In this document: in pieces, positions 11,886 through 21,366 of the stretch
Layout: each line of letters opens with the position of its first letter
Position numbering within the stretch: the stretch's first letter is position 1
DNA from: a virus
DNA length: 57,186 bases
Virus record (IMG/VR): IMGVR_UViG_3300044970_001263
Span: 1 to 57,186 of that record
Reading direction: 5' to 3' (one strand)
Program-made: the position numbers and the translations under genes
The notes under the pieces: model-generated
Told to the model about the DNA's origin: nothing
The model's database searches: none
Seen by the model: the letters and a program-made list of their open reading frames with translations, nothing else

Positions 11886-13057
11886 AGATCCTCATGCTCG
11901 GTGATTCACCGTTCCTTAAAACTGGTTTCGGAATCGTCAACTCGGTTGCTGTAGAGCATCTGAAGTCTAGCGGTCACCAGCTGGTGGTCATTGGAGGTCA
12001 GGATACGCAGAAGCGTGATCTTGGCAAGGGTCATCACTACTACCCAATCGAGTCGATGCAGAAAGATGCAATTGGCTGGAAGAACGTGTCAATCACGCTA
12101 AAGAAGCACAAGATTGATGCGGTGCACATTATTGCCGATCCAGCGACCGTAGTCATGTGGCTACTTCGCCGAGATCTGATCAAGCTCCCTATTACGGTAT
12201 ATATGCCGATTGAGGGTGCCCCGATGAACTATAACTGGGTTCAGGTTCTGCATCAGACACCGAACCTAAAGATCATTACGTGCTCACAGTATGGCGTTGA
12301 TGAGCTCAAGCGAAACGGACTTGAGTCGACAATGGCGTACCATGGAGTGTCTGATGACTTCTACCAGTATGAGCCAGAACACCGACGGTTCCTTCGGGAG
12401 TCCGTTGGATGGGATGACAAGTTCGTTGTCATGAATGTGGCTCAGAACGTTGAGCGTAAGCAGTGGCCTCGGCTATTCGAGGCAATCAAGATTGTAGCTT
12501 ACAAGCACCCGCAAGTGGTGCTCTACGCGCACACCGTGCCGTTTGATAACTACCATCTTGGTGGACATGATCTCCCTCAGCTTGCTCACCAACTGGACAT
12601 TGTAGAGAACGTGCTTTTTTCAGGAAAGCATGCGAAACACAATGACTCAGTTGCTTTAACTTCTCAAAACTATCCTGGTCTTGTTGACCTTTACAACATG
12701 GCTGACTGCTTTGTTTTACCTTCGCAGGTAGAAGGATTCGGTCTTCCACTGGTTGAGGCAATGGCTTGCGGTCTTCCAGTCGCTCACACAAACTACGGCG
12801 CAGGCGCTGAAGTTGTGGGAGATGCTGGGACGTTGATTCAGCCACACGACTGGATAGTCAATAAGAGTCATAGTCGATATGCAAATCTCAGCCCAGAGTC
12901 AATCGCGGCAGAGATTGAGAAGATGTTCCTTAGCCCGTCTCTGCGAGAGCAGATGCGTGAGAAGGGGCTGAGCCGTGCAAAGCAGTTCTCATGGGACGGC
13001 TATCGCACAGCACTATGGAGGGCATTCAATGGCGAAAGCCCGACCATTCACAAATAA
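11882..13057 (+). CDS. GT4-family glycosyltransferase (391 aa)
   Basis: GT-B fold retaining glycosyltransferase. N-terminal MKILMLGDSPFLKTGFGIVNSV gives the GFG loop. The C-terminal domain has LYNMADCFVLPSQVEGFGLPLVEAMACGLPV (about residues 275-305), with the E-x-F-G-x7-E nucleotide-sugar signature. It lies between capsid and connector genes, coupled to 11646-11885. Actinophages with glycosyltransferases beside virion genes are known to glycosylate capsid or tail proteins, so a virion target is likely. Modification of host surface glycans is an alternative. Confidence 0.9.
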   Translation: MKILMLGDSPFLKTGFGIVNSVAVEHLKSSGHQLVVIGGQDTQKRDLGKGHHYYPIESMQKDAIGWKNVSITLKKHKIDAVHIIADPATVVMWLLRRDLIKLPITVYMPIEGAPMNYNWVQVLHQTPNLKIITCSQYGVDELKRNGLESTMAYHGVSDDFYQYEPEHRRFLRESVGWDDKFVVMNVAQNVERKQWPRLFEAIKIVAYKHPQVVLYAHTVPFDNYHLGGHDLPQLAHQLDIVENVLFSGKHAKHNDSVALTSQNYPGLVDLYNMADCFVLPSQVEGFGLPLVEAMACGLPVAHTNYGAGAEVVGDAGTLIQPHDWIVNKSHSRYANLSPESIAAEIEKMFLSPSLREQMREKGLSRAKQFSWDGYRTALWRAFNGESPTIHK

Positions 13058-13232
13058 AGTTAATACTAAGTCGCTTATCCGTAAATTTAAGGTTAATAAA
13101 CGAGCAGATCTTTCCCTTCGCGGAAGGTTGCGCTTCAGGCGGCGTAGGCTGCGCCTGATTGTTCGGGCACGCCTTGCCGCAGTGAAGTTGATTCCAACTG
13201 CATTCCGAAATAAGAAGAAACGATCAGTTTAA
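13029..13232 (+). CDS. Very basic small protein (67 aa)
   Basis: Starts MAKARPFTNKVNTKSLI, 7 bases after GGAGG, overlapping the glycosyltransferase end by 29 bp. About a third of residues are Arg or Lys (KRADLSLRGRLRFRRRRLR). It could bind packaged DNA or RNA, or line the capsid interior. No family recognised. Confidence 0.65.
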   Translation: MAKARPFTNKVNTKSLIRKFKVNKRADLSLRGRLRFRRRRLRLIVRARLAAVKLIPTAFRNKKKRSV

Positions 13233-13241
13233 GGAGGCGCA

Positions 13242-13808
13242 ATGGCGCGGAAGTATATCACTGCTACGGAGTTTAAGGATAAGCCCCTGGGCATTGCTCT
13301 GCGCCAGTACTCCAGCGATCAGCTGGATTCTCTTATTGAGATTGCGACCGAACAGGTTGAGAGCTATTGCGAACGCGTCTTTGAGCAGGCTACCTACACA
13401 GAGACCTTCGTTGGCGATGGCTCTTCAACCTACTTGACGCTTCAGTACCCGTTGACCTCAGTGACTTCAATCTCTGAAACAACAATTGCGACTACCCCAG
13501 TTACAACGACAATTACCCCGAGCACGCTGGTTCGGACAACGGAGACAGATAAGTTTGGCAAGCTCCTTCTTGGACCTGCCAGCGAAACAACGCTGTTCTC
13601 GCCGAGTTCCAAGTATACCATCGTCTATACCGCTGGATACGCCACGCTACCACCAGCTATCAAGCACGCTACTGCGCTGTTCGTCAGCGAGCTAGTAAAG
13701 CCTGACTACGGCGGAGCGCAGGACAGCACACCAGAGATTATTCCGATGACCAGCCAACAGATTGCTGACTTGCTCAGCATCTACCGTCGCCGAAGGATCG
13801 GTGTCTAA
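13242..13808 (+). CDS. Head-tail connector (gp6-like adaptor, 188 aa)
   Basis: Residues 1-45 (YITATEFKDKPLGIALRQYSSDQLDSLIEIATEQVESYCER) are the helical opening typical of gp6-like head completion proteins. A beta-rich insert follows. The end (LPPAIKHATALFVSELV) returns to the family helix. It lies in canonical order after capsid. Confidence 0.8.
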   Translation: MARKYITATEFKDKPLGIALRQYSSDQLDSLIEIATEQVESYCERVFEQATYTETFVGDGSSTYLTLQYPLTSVTSISETTIATTPVTTTITPSTLVRTTETDKFGKLLLGPASETTLFSPSSKYTIVYTAGYATLPPAIKHATALFVSELVKPDYGGAQDSTPEIIPMTSQQIADLLSIYRRRRIGV

Positions 13809-14569
13809 TGGCTTACGAGCGTGGTAAAAATGCCCCAATTTTTGGTATTAGCCTCACGCCAAAGTTTGTTAGTGGCAGGATGACAAGGTTCTTTGGGACC
13901 ACTGTTGAATCAATTGCTTTAACTAGGTCATCAAAAAAGCAAACCGACTTCTACAAAAACCTACAATATTGGAGCATGGATGCTTTCAATAATTTAGGTA
14001 TCAGGGTAAACAACAAAATTGACGAAGCATTCGTCCAGGAAAAAGATCCGACAACTGGTAAAAAGTGGAAAAAGCTTGCAAAGAAAACTCTTAGGGCAAG
14101 AAGGGAATCTGGAAAATCTTTGAAGTATCCAGATAAACCACTCTACTTTACTGGCAAGATGTACCATGTTGCCGCAGGTATTAGGCTAAAAACATTCTCT
14201 GGTGGAAGTGGTCAACAGAAAACTGGAAACATTCGAACAGATGGATTGCAACTAGTAATCCGAAATAACTACCAGCTTGGCGAAAGCGCTATCCTTGGTA
14301 GTTATATGTGGAGACTAGATGGACCAAAAGCTCGTCACCTATTTGGGTACACTGAGCAGTTTGAAAACGTCTACCGTGGCAAGAAATCTGAAAAGAAAAC
14401 TTATGTTGTTCCAGCACGACCATTTGTGCCAAAGTTTAGCAACTCATTCTTCTCTTCTTGGAAGAAGGGACTAAACAAGGATTTCCAAAAGATTATCCAA
14501 GCTACAGAAAAGAACTCTACACTAGTGACCACTCGTTTTGAGCGAGGATCTGGCAGAGGAAAGGTGTAA
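13808..14569 (+). CDS. Virion morphogenesis / neck protein (253 aa)
   Basis: A central segment EKDPTTGKKWKKLAKKTLRARRESGKSL (about residues 77-104) and the later FTGKMYH match the virion morphogenesis family (Mu gpG / HK97 gp10-like). The end PARPFVPKF is also typical. TAATG overlap with the previous stop. The gene is noticeably richer in A+T than its neighbours, which may indicate separate acquisition. Confidence 0.75.
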   Translation: MAYERGKNAPIFGISLTPKFVSGRMTRFFGTTVESIALTRSSKKQTDFYKNLQYWSMDAFNNLGIRVNNKIDEAFVQEKDPTTGKKWKKLAKKTLRARRESGKSLKYPDKPLYFTGKMYHVAAGIRLKTFSGGSGQQKTGNIRTDGLQLVIRNNYQLGESAILGSYMWRLDGPKARHLFGYTEQFENVYRGKKSEKKTYVVPARPFVPKFSNSFFSSWKKGLNKDFQKIIQATEKNSTLVTTRFERGSGRGKV

Positions 14570-14573
14570 CTAA

Positions 14574-15044
14574 GTGGAAGAGGTAATTGACCGTCTTATT
14601 GAAGAGATCAAAAAGTTGACGAGCTTGACTCGCGCTGACGGTGGTCTCGCAGATGTACTCGAAGTGAAGTCTGTCTATTTTGGTGACCCTGGTATCATCC
14701 CGCAAAGCCTTATGCCTTGTGCGATGGTTGAACCAATTGCTGAGTCACCAGATGGGGAAACGACTTCGTACGACAAGCGTGTCGTTGACATAAGCATCTT
14801 GCTTATGATTGATGCTCGTGAGTACTTCGAAGTGGATGCTAGCGAGGCGATGGGAGATAGGAAGCTAGTCCAGTCCGCAGAAATAGTCTCCCGATATTTC
14901 AGGTCCCAAGACAAGCGACAGCTTGATGGACTAGTCAATGATATCAAGGTGAATGATACCACCTACGATATCCAAGATCGCGGAAATGCGATCGTCAAAA
15001 CAGCAAGGGTCAACCTTCAGATCATGAAGGCGTTTACCCGCTAA
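14574..15044 (+). CDS. Tail terminator-like protein (156 aa)
   Basis: GTG start. The alpha/beta pattern (VIDRLIEEIKKL, then a beta-hairpin with RVVDISILLMIDAR and a final VKTARVNLQIMKAF strand) fits tail terminator/completion proteins, and the order connector, neck, terminator, tube is standard. The sequence signature is weak, so the call rests mainly on context. Confidence 0.6.
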   Translation: MEEVIDRLIEEIKKLTSLTRADGGLADVLEVKSVYFGDPGIIPQSLMPCAMVEPIAESPDGETTSYDKRVVDISILLMIDAREYFEVDASEAMGDRKLVQSAEIVSRYFRSQDKRQLDGLVNDIKVNDTTYDIQDRGNAIVKTARVNLQIMKAFTR

Positions 15045-15055
15045 GGAGAAAATAC

Positions 15056-16063
15056 ATGGCTAACAACATTGGCGTTGGCGCTCTAGGGTATATCGCCTAC
15101 GGGAAGGAAACCACCGAAGGTACGTTCGTTACCGCAGGTAATTTCCTCGCTGCCAACAGCTTCAACTTCGACGACACAAACGACTACCTGAGCCCAATGA
15201 CGATCCGTGGCTCAAAGGATATGACGCTCGCCATGCCTGCTCCGTTCAATGTGACGGGTACGCTGGAGATGCCTCTTGTTCCTGACGACATCGAGCTCCT
15301 GCTCAAGTCTGCATTCTCGGCTTCGTCCGTGACGACTGCAGGCGCTTCGAGCAGCTACTCGCATGTCTTCACCCCTGGCGCAATTTCGCCAACTTTTACG
15401 TTTGAGGCTTACACTGGTGGTAGCGATGGTCTCACGACTGACGGCTTGATCCGCCAGTACGGTGGTGTCCGCGTTAACACGCTTGAGCTCCGCGCAGCCT
15501 TCGGTGAAATTGTCACCGCTTCGTTCGGTCTTGACGGCTCAACCCGTCAGGTAAAGCCACTTGCTGGCGGAAACCTTGACCCACTTACGCCTTCCTACGC
15601 TGCCACGTCGCTTCAGCCGTTCCACTTCAATGGTGCGAAGGTTGCGATTGCTGGCTCGGACAGCGCGATTGTCAAGGATCTTACCTTCTCAATCAACAAC
15701 AATGTGGAGCACATTGGTACCCTTCGCCAGACCCGAAACTTCAGCCGTGTTGCCTCTGGCGCACGCGAGATTACGCTTTCCATGGCGATGGACTTCCAGG
15801 ACACGGCTGACTATCAGCGCCTTCTGGATGAGACTGAGTTTGCTGTTTCGATCGAGCTTCGCGGCTCGCTCGTTGGTGGCTCTGTCTACAACAAGCTCAC
15901 GATTGACCTTCCACGTGTGAAGTATCGCCGAGTTGGTGTGCCGATCACTGCTGGTGAGTTCATTACGCAGGACGTTGAGTGCACGGTTCTCAAGCCAAAC
16001 TCCTCGGACATCGCTACGGTGACCTTGGTGAACGGCTCGAGCGCTGCTGCTGCTGGTCTATAA
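15056..16063 (+). CDS. Major tail (tube) protein (335 aa)
   Basis: Starts NNIGVGALGYIAYGKETTEGTFV, a typical tail-tube opening, followed by repeated beta strands (FNVTGTLEMPLVPDDIELLLKSAF). It lies immediately before the frameshifted tail chaperones. AAGGAGAA ribosome site. The subunits stack to form the long non-contractile tail tube. Confidence 0.85.
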   Translation: MANNIGVGALGYIAYGKETTEGTFVTAGNFLAANSFNFDDTNDYLSPMTIRGSKDMTLAMPAPFNVTGTLEMPLVPDDIELLLKSAFSASSVTTAGASSSYSHVFTPGAISPTFTFEAYTGGSDGLTTDGLIRQYGGVRVNTLELRAAFGEIVTASFGLDGSTRQVKPLAGGNLDPLTPSYAATSLQPFHFNGAKVAIAGSDSAIVKDLTFSINNNVEHIGTLRQTRNFSRVASGAREITLSMAMDFQDTADYQRLLDETEFAVSIELRGSLVGGSVYNKLTIDLPRVKYRRVGVPITAGEFITQDVECTVLKPNSSDIATVTLVNGSSAAAAGL

Positions 16064-16100
16064 TCTAAGTTAATATCAAGAAAGAGGAGTTAAGACTTCC

Positions 16101-16478
16101 ATGACTGAAAATACATCTAAGTTCCTTCGTCCCGTCGATCGTACGTTGACGAAGAAGTATGAGCACGAATCTGGCGATTGGCTTGAGCTGCGCCAGAATC
16201 TCTCAAAGCGCGAGGTCAATGCGATCCTTCGCGTAATGCCTGCAGATGCCATTAACGGCACTGCGGACAATAAGAGCGGAGCCGAGATGGTCGACATGTT
16301 GACCTCTGTGGCTGAGACGCTCTTTACCAACCTCGTTGTCGGCTGGTCAGTCGATGACGCTCCTAGCGTTGAGACCTATCTTTCCCTTCCAAGCGACGCT
16401 GCTGGCTGGGTAGACAAGATTCTCTTCGAGCACTTTAACGCTCAGAGCCTTACAGGTGAAGAGCAGGGAAAGCGCTAG
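16101..16478 (+). CDS. Tail assembly chaperone, short form (gpG-like, 125 aa)
   Basis: Acidic helical protein ending GEEQGKR-stop. The stop codon comes one codon after a GGGAAAG slippery heptamer. It binds the tape measure protein during tail assembly. The most abundant product of this locus. Confidence 0.9.
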   Translation: MTENTSKFLRPVDRTLTKKYEHESGDWLELRQNLSKREVNAILRVMPADAINGTADNKSGAEMVDMLTSVAETLFTNLVVGWSVDDAPSVETYLSLPSDAAGWVDKILFEHFNAQSLTGEEQGKR

Positions 16479-16771
16479 ACCTCGCTAAGGGGGCAGCGGA
16501 AGGATACCCGAGGGCGCAAGTCCTCAATAAGTATCCCCGCCTAGCCGAGGCTTACGCCCTATATGACCAATGCCGAACTCGGCAACTAGTTGTTCATGAA
16601 GTACCGAAGCCTGGAGGCAAGACGGAAGTACGGATGGCATTCGTGCCTACTGGATATTCGTTCTTGCCATACCAGGGAGGACTGCTGGATCAGCCCGCAT
16701 TCATCGTTGACGCATTCTCCGAGTTTATGCACGGAGAACGTCTTGGATCAATGAAGAGCCTGACCAAGTAG
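16101..16771 (+). CDS. Tail assembly chaperone, frameshifted long form (gpGT-like, 223 aa)
   Basis: A -1 slip at 16466-16472 continues translation as ALDLAKGAAEGYPRAQVLNKYP and runs to TAG at 16769-16771, adding 99 residues. The extension has no usable start of its own and exactly fills the space before the tape measure gene. In lambda the same heptamer makes gpGT at a few percent. Confidence 0.9.
16466..16472 (+). other. Programmed -1 frameshift site GGGAAAG
   Basis: In zero frame it reads G GGA AAG, a perfect X-XXY-YYZ slippery site identical to that of lambda G/T. The zero-frame stop lies 3 bases downstream. Confidence 0.9.
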
Positions 16772-16777
16772 CCACTA

Positions 16778-16817
16778 GATGCCCACGTAGGTTCACCCCT
16801 GCGTGGGCATCTTTTTA
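16778..16817 (+). terminator. Intrinsic terminator before the tape measure gene
   Basis: GATGCCCACG/CGTGGGCATC perfect 10-bp stem followed by TTTTTA. It must be partial or be followed by a new promoter, because the tape measure gene begins 17 bases later. Confidence 0.85.
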
Positions 16818-16833
16818 TTTATCTGGAGGACCA

Positions 16834-19800
16834 ATGGCTGATGCAAGGTTCGTAGCAAAAGTAGACGGCGACCTAAGTGGTCTAAAGAAAGCTGCTGGAG
16901 AGGCGCAGAGTCTCTTTAAGCAGTTTGCCCCTACTGGGCTAAAAGCTGAATACGAGAAGACTGGCAAAGCCATTGGCGATATGCTTAAGGCTCCTAAGGG
17001 AACCTCAACATCTGCTAAGGTTGCTGTCGGCGGAGCCCTTATTAAAGAAGTCAAGAATGCAGAGAATGCGTTCAACGGCTTGATTAGGAACCTTGGCGAC
17101 AAGCTCGGCTACGCCTTTGGGCGAGCTCTTACGCCAGCAGAAAAACTACGACGCACGATCGCGGACACCAGCGCTGACAAGATGAAGCGCAGCCTCGATA
17201 ACGCTGCGAAAGAAATCCCCAAGATCTCCACCGCACTATTTAAAGTGGACGACGCGTGGAAGGGCATTTCTGTACAGGCGGAACTTCAGCGAAAGAAGCT
17301 GAAGGATCAAGCCTCATATATTTCTACACTTAAACAGAATGTTGCGAACCTCCGCAAGGAGTACGACGCACGAGCCGAAGTCGCTAAGACTGAAGCCGCA
17401 GTCAAGAAGCTCGGAGAAACCCGAAAGCGTCTTGATGAATCTGAAAAGGCTCTTAAGGCTGCTGTCAAGAAGTCAGAAGAAGACCTTAGGAAGAAAGAGT
17501 CTGAGCGAGTTGCCGTACTTGGCAGCATTAATGCTCAGGTCTCTAAGGGTCTTAGTGCGCTCAAGCTTACAACCGAAGAAGAGAAAAAGCTTAGCGTTTC
17601 AGAGAAGCTTCGCCTTGTCACACAAAAGCAACTTACAGAAGAGCAGACCAAACAAGCTAAGATCGCAGCGCAGCAGCAACAGATTGACGCTGCTCGTCGT
17701 CAGGCATATGCCCTTACGATTGCTGGCGGTCAGCTAAAGAACTACGGCGATCAGATGAACCAACTGTCGATGCAGAGCGCAGAGGCATTTGGTAACATCG
17801 ACTACCAGATCCGCCGAGCTGCAGCAGCCAGTGGCGCTAGTGCTGAAATGGTCAATGAGCTAACACAGGCAGCAAAGCGTGCCGCAGAAGAAATGGGATA
17901 TTTCTCGTCTGAGGAAATTGCGAAGGGTATGTACTTCTTCGCATCAACCACAGGTGCGGCTGTAGATAGCACTAGCGATCTAGCGAAGATGATGTCTGAG
18001 CTAACGCCAATTATGCAGGCTGCTGCAATCACTTCGTCCGACATGGAAACAACCATTAAGGGCGTATACGGTGTTCTTAACCAATTCGGTTTGCCAATGG
18101 AGAACGCCTCCAATGTGACCGAAATGCTCTACTACGCAGCGCAGAAGACTGCTGCTGAGCTTCCAGACTTTGTTGAATCACTAAAGATGCTTGGTCCTGT
18201 GGCAGCACAGGCTGGAGTATCGTTCGAAGACACACTTAAGGCGCTTGCGCTGCTTGCTGACAACGGCATTCGTGGAACCATGGCTGGACGCGCAGTCCGA
18301 CAGATGTTCTTGCAGCTGAACGACCCAGCAAACCGCGCAACAGAAGCACTTGACGGTGCTGTAAAAGCGCAGCTTGGGGTAAACAAGAGCTTCAAGGATC
18401 TTGTGTTCCCGAAGGGCGAGTTCATTGGTATGGCTGGATACATTCGCACCCTTGCGAAAGTAACTGCCAACATGAACGACAGGCAGCGTGGTAATATCCT
18501 CGGAATTATCGCAACTGCCGCCGAAGTCCCAGCACTCACAAAGCTTATTGAAGCAGAAACTATTGCCATGAAGAATGGCACAAGCGCCCTAAACGACAAC
18601 ACCAAGGGTATTGGCGATGCTGCTGCAGCGAACGCATTGTTTGCAGACAGCTTGGAGCTTGTTGGTGCTTCTACTAAGGCTAACCTTGGTAGGATTAGCG
18701 CTTCTATTACAAACATTAAGGCAACGATGGGTGAGGCTCTTGCCCCAGCCATCGAGCGCCTATCGATGGTACTCGCAGATGTCTCCGAGAAGTTTGATGC
18801 GTTTGCTAAGGCAAACCCAGAACTTGTCAAGACAATCGCAAACTTTGCAGTTCTTGGTGGAGTTGTAGCGACTGTCGGCGGAGCGCTTCTTGCATTCTTC
18901 GGAGCATTCCGACTCGTAACAAAAGTTGCGTTTGCGGAAATTGCTCTTATTGCCAGGGGTGGAAAGTCAGCAACAGCCGCACTAACTGGTGGCGCTGCTG
19001 GCATGGAAGCCACTGCAGTTGCCGCTGGAGCGGCTGCTAAGCAGACCGCTGGTCTATCAAAAACCACGAGCTTCCTTGGCGGACTCTTTGGTGGTCTTAA
19101 GGCTAAGGCAGCAGCACCGTTCACAGCGATCAAAGCTGGCGGTGGTGTTGGCGCTAAGATCCTTGGTGTTCTTGGCAAGCTCGGAGGATTCCTCGGTGGA
19201 ATCTTCAGGGTGCTTGGTCTTAAGGTACAAGCAGTAATTACAATCTTTGCTGGTCTATTCACTGGTTTGTTCCAGGGTCTAAGCGGTGGCAAGGGCGAAA
19301 CAGATGCGCTTGGTGGCGCAATGAGCGTTCTCGGCACGGTTCTTGAAGGTGTTGGGAAAGTCGTTGAGATCCTATCTGCAGCGTTTGGCTTCTTGTTTGA
19401 AGCTGCTAGGACAGCTGGTATTTTTATCGGTCAGCTCTTCGGAGAAGGCGGACCACTATCTGGCGTTGCTGATGTCATTGGTGGGACTTTTGGTCTTGTC
19501 GGGGATATTCTTGGCAACATCGGCGGGTTCGTCGGTGATGTAACAAATAACCTTAAGCAAATGAATGATGACGCGCTAAACCCACAGGGTAAGCGTCTTC
19601 GTGAAATTGATGCTGAGGTAGCAAGGCTTAAAGCTGGCTATGGCGCGATGAGTGAGTCCGTTAAGGACGACACCCGTGAGCGAATCAGGCTTCTTAACCT
19701 TGAGCGTAACACGATTCTTGGTCTTACTAATGCAACTACAAACGCATGGGCAAACAGTCAGGCATTCATCGACTTCCGAAAGGGAGAGCGAGGAGAGCTA

Positions 19801-21318
19801 GGTTCAGACTGGACTAAAGGCATTATCGCACAGATTAATGCTAATAAGCCTAAGACTGGCGGTGGTGGAGGTGGTGGTGGCAGCGATGCTGGCACTGCTG
19901 CAAAAACAGCGCAAGAGAAAGCTCTTGAGCTTGCTCAACAGGCTGCAAGCCTTGCCGAAGCACTGTACAAGATTGACGGTCTTGACCTTAAAGCTTTGGT
20001 GAAGAGGTCAATGGGCAAGGTGGCGGAAGCCATGAAGCTTGCTATTAAGTACTCACTTCCATACGCAAAGGCATTCTCTGCAAAGACGTTAACTGTTGTT
20101 GGTAACTTTGCTGATGCAGTTGGTAAGGTTGCCTCTGCAATCGGTGGCATGGTTGACGCAGCTGAAAAGATTGCGACATACAAAGCACCTAAGCCAGCGG
20201 CTCTTAAGCAGATTGTAGCAGATATCTCTGTTGCAATGAAGTACATGATTGCCGAGTCGAAGAAATTCGCGGGCAGCTCAGTCGTTCAGGTACAGGCATT
20301 CGCTGACTCAGCGCAGGCTGTTGTAGGCTCCATTGGGGCTGCAGTAGATGCCTTTAACTCAATGGCTACGGGCGTGTACAGCCCACCTGGAGATATCCTA
20401 AAGAAGATTGCTGACGACATTAGTAAGGCAGTTGCTGCATTTGTGGCACAGCTTGCTAGTGCGCCAACGCAGCCAATGCTTGACAAGGCTCAGGCATTTG
20501 CTACGGCGGCTGACGCAACTCTTGGGACAATCGGAAATGCTGTAAACGCATTTAAGGATCTACGAAAGTTTGTACGACCACTACCAGGTGACCTACAAGC
20601 AGTAGTTGACACCATTGAACTTGCCATCCGAAAGATGCTTGTTTCTATGGGCAACTTCAGCTTGACTAAGGACCAACTTGAGGTAGTGAATACGTTTGCT
20701 GGAGTAGCAAAGGCGATTGCTGATGCAGTCGGCGGAACCTACGATGCGTTCGTAAAACAGATGGATTTTGTCGACCAGTTTAGGACCGAAATCGATTACG
20801 ATAAGGTATTTGGCTGGATCGAGATGGGCATCCGCAAGATGGCGGATATCGCAGGGGCTATGCCAGTCGGAATGATTGCCATGGCAAATGATGCAGCGGA
20901 GGCTGCCCAAGCAATTGCTGGGGCGCTCGAGTCATTCTTTAACCTTGCAGTAAATACTGGTGGCGACCCAGCGCTGCTTGCAGATTCTCTGCAGGTTGCG
21001 GTGAACAGCGTACTCGCAGTCATTGAGGCATTTGCCTCCACGACCGAGTTTGTTGGCGCACAGTTCGTTGACAGTCTAATCGTCGGGATGCAGTCCCGTG
21101 AGTCTGCACTGGCGGCTGAGGCTGCTCGACTTACACAGATTATGGGTAGCGTTGGTGGAACCTCTCTCATGAGGACCAACAACAATACCATGACCATTAA
21201 CCATGTGGTCACTGATCCGAACGGCGTTCTCAAGAATGCCTCGGCTCAAGAGGTCGCTAACTTGCTTAGCGGAGATGTGTTCATTAGCAATCTCCAGCAT
21301 AGCATTAAGACACAGTAG
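16834..21318 (+). CDS. Tape measure protein (1494 aa)
   Basis: Long helical protein. Coiled-coil charge pattern at residues 100-290. A TP901-type tape measure core at about 300-600 (MNQLSMQSAEAFGNIDYQIRRA, then AGRAVRQMFLQL and AEVPALTKLI). Hydrophobic glycine-rich segments at about 660-880. A Gly-rich linker near 1010. Repeated alanine/valine helices (ADAVGKVASAIGGM) in the last 450 residues. By the usual 1.5 A per residue the tail would be near 220 nm. GGAGGA ribosome site. Confidence 0.95.
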   Translation: MADARFVAKVDGDLSGLKKAAGEAQSLFKQFAPTGLKAEYEKTGKAIGDMLKAPKGTSTSAKVAVGGALIKEVKNAENAFNGLIRNLGDKLGYAFGRALTPAEKLRRTIADTSADKMKRSLDNAAKEIPKISTALFKVDDAWKGISVQAELQRKKLKDQASYISTLKQNVANLRKEYDARAEVAKTEAAVKKLGETRKRLDESEKALKAAVKKSEEDLRKKESERVAVLGSINAQVSKGLSALKLTTEEEKKLSVSEKLRLVTQKQLTEEQTKQAKIAAQQQQIDAARRQAYALTIAGGQLKNYGDQMNQLSMQSAEAFGNIDYQIRRAAAASGASAEMVNELTQAAKRAAEEMGYFSSEEIAKGMYFFASTTGAAVDSTSDLAKMMSELTPIMQAAAITSSDMETTIKGVYGVLNQFGLPMENASNVTEMLYYAAQKTAAELPDFVESLKMLGPVAAQAGVSFEDTLKALALLADNGIRGTMAGRAVRQMFLQLNDPANRATEALDGAVKAQLGVNKSFKDLVFPKGEFIGMAGYIRTLAKVTANMNDRQRGNILGIIATAAEVPALTKLIEAETIAMKNGTSALNDNTKGIGDAAAANALFADSLELVGASTKANLGRISASITNIKATMGEALAPAIERLSMVLADVSEKFDAFAKANPELVKTIANFAVLGGVVATVGGALLAFFGAFRLVTKVAFAEIALIARGGKSATAALTGGAAGMEATAVAAGAAAKQTAGLSKTTSFLGGLFGGLKAKAAAPFTAIKAGGGVGAKILGVLGKLGGFLGGIFRVLGLKVQAVITIFAGLFTGLFQGLSGGKGETDALGGAMSVLGTVLEGVGKVVEILSAAFGFLFEAARTAGIFIGQLFGEGGPLSGVADVIGGTFGLVGDILGNIGGFVGDVTNNLKQMNDDALNPQGKRLREIDAEVARLKAGYGAMSESVKDDTRERIRLLNLERNTILGLTNATTNAWANSQAFIDFRKGERGELGSDWTKGIIAQINANKPKTGGGGGGGGSDAGTAAKTAQEKALELAQQAASLAEALYKIDGLDLKALVKRSMGKVAEAMKLAIKYSLPYAKAFSAKTLTVVGNFADAVGKVASAIGGMVDAAEKIATYKAPKPAALKQIVADISVAMKYMIAESKKFAGSSVVQVQAFADSAQAVVGSIGAAVDAFNSMATGVYSPPGDILKKIADDISKAVAAFVAQLASAPTQPMLDKAQAFATAADATLGTIGNAVNAFKDLRKFVRPLPGDLQAVVDTIELAIRKMLVSMGNFSLTKDQLEVVNTFAGVAKAIADAVGGTYDAFVKQMDFVDQFRTEIDYDKVFGWIEMGIRKMADIAGAMPVGMIAMANDAAEAAQAIAGALESFFNLAVNTGGDPALLADSLQVAVNSVLAVIEAFASTTEFVGAQFVDSLIVGMQSRESALAAEAARLTQIMGSVGGTSLMRTNNNTMTINHVVTDPNGVLKNASAQEVANLLSGDVFISNLQHSIKTQ

Positions 21319-21325
21319 TAGAAAT

Positions 21326-21351
21326 GGGGGAGGGGCTGCGGCTCCTCCCCC
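21326..21351 (+). terminator. Hairpin after the tape measure gene
   Basis: GGGGGAG/CTCCCCC stem, 12-base loop, no T-run. Possibly an attenuator. Confidence 0.5.
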
Positions 21352-21366
21352 TGATTGAGAGGTCAG

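Noticed and set aside
18132-19337. 401-codon frame antisense to the tape measure gene
   Set aside because: Ala/Pro-rich shadow of Ala/Gly-rich sense codons.
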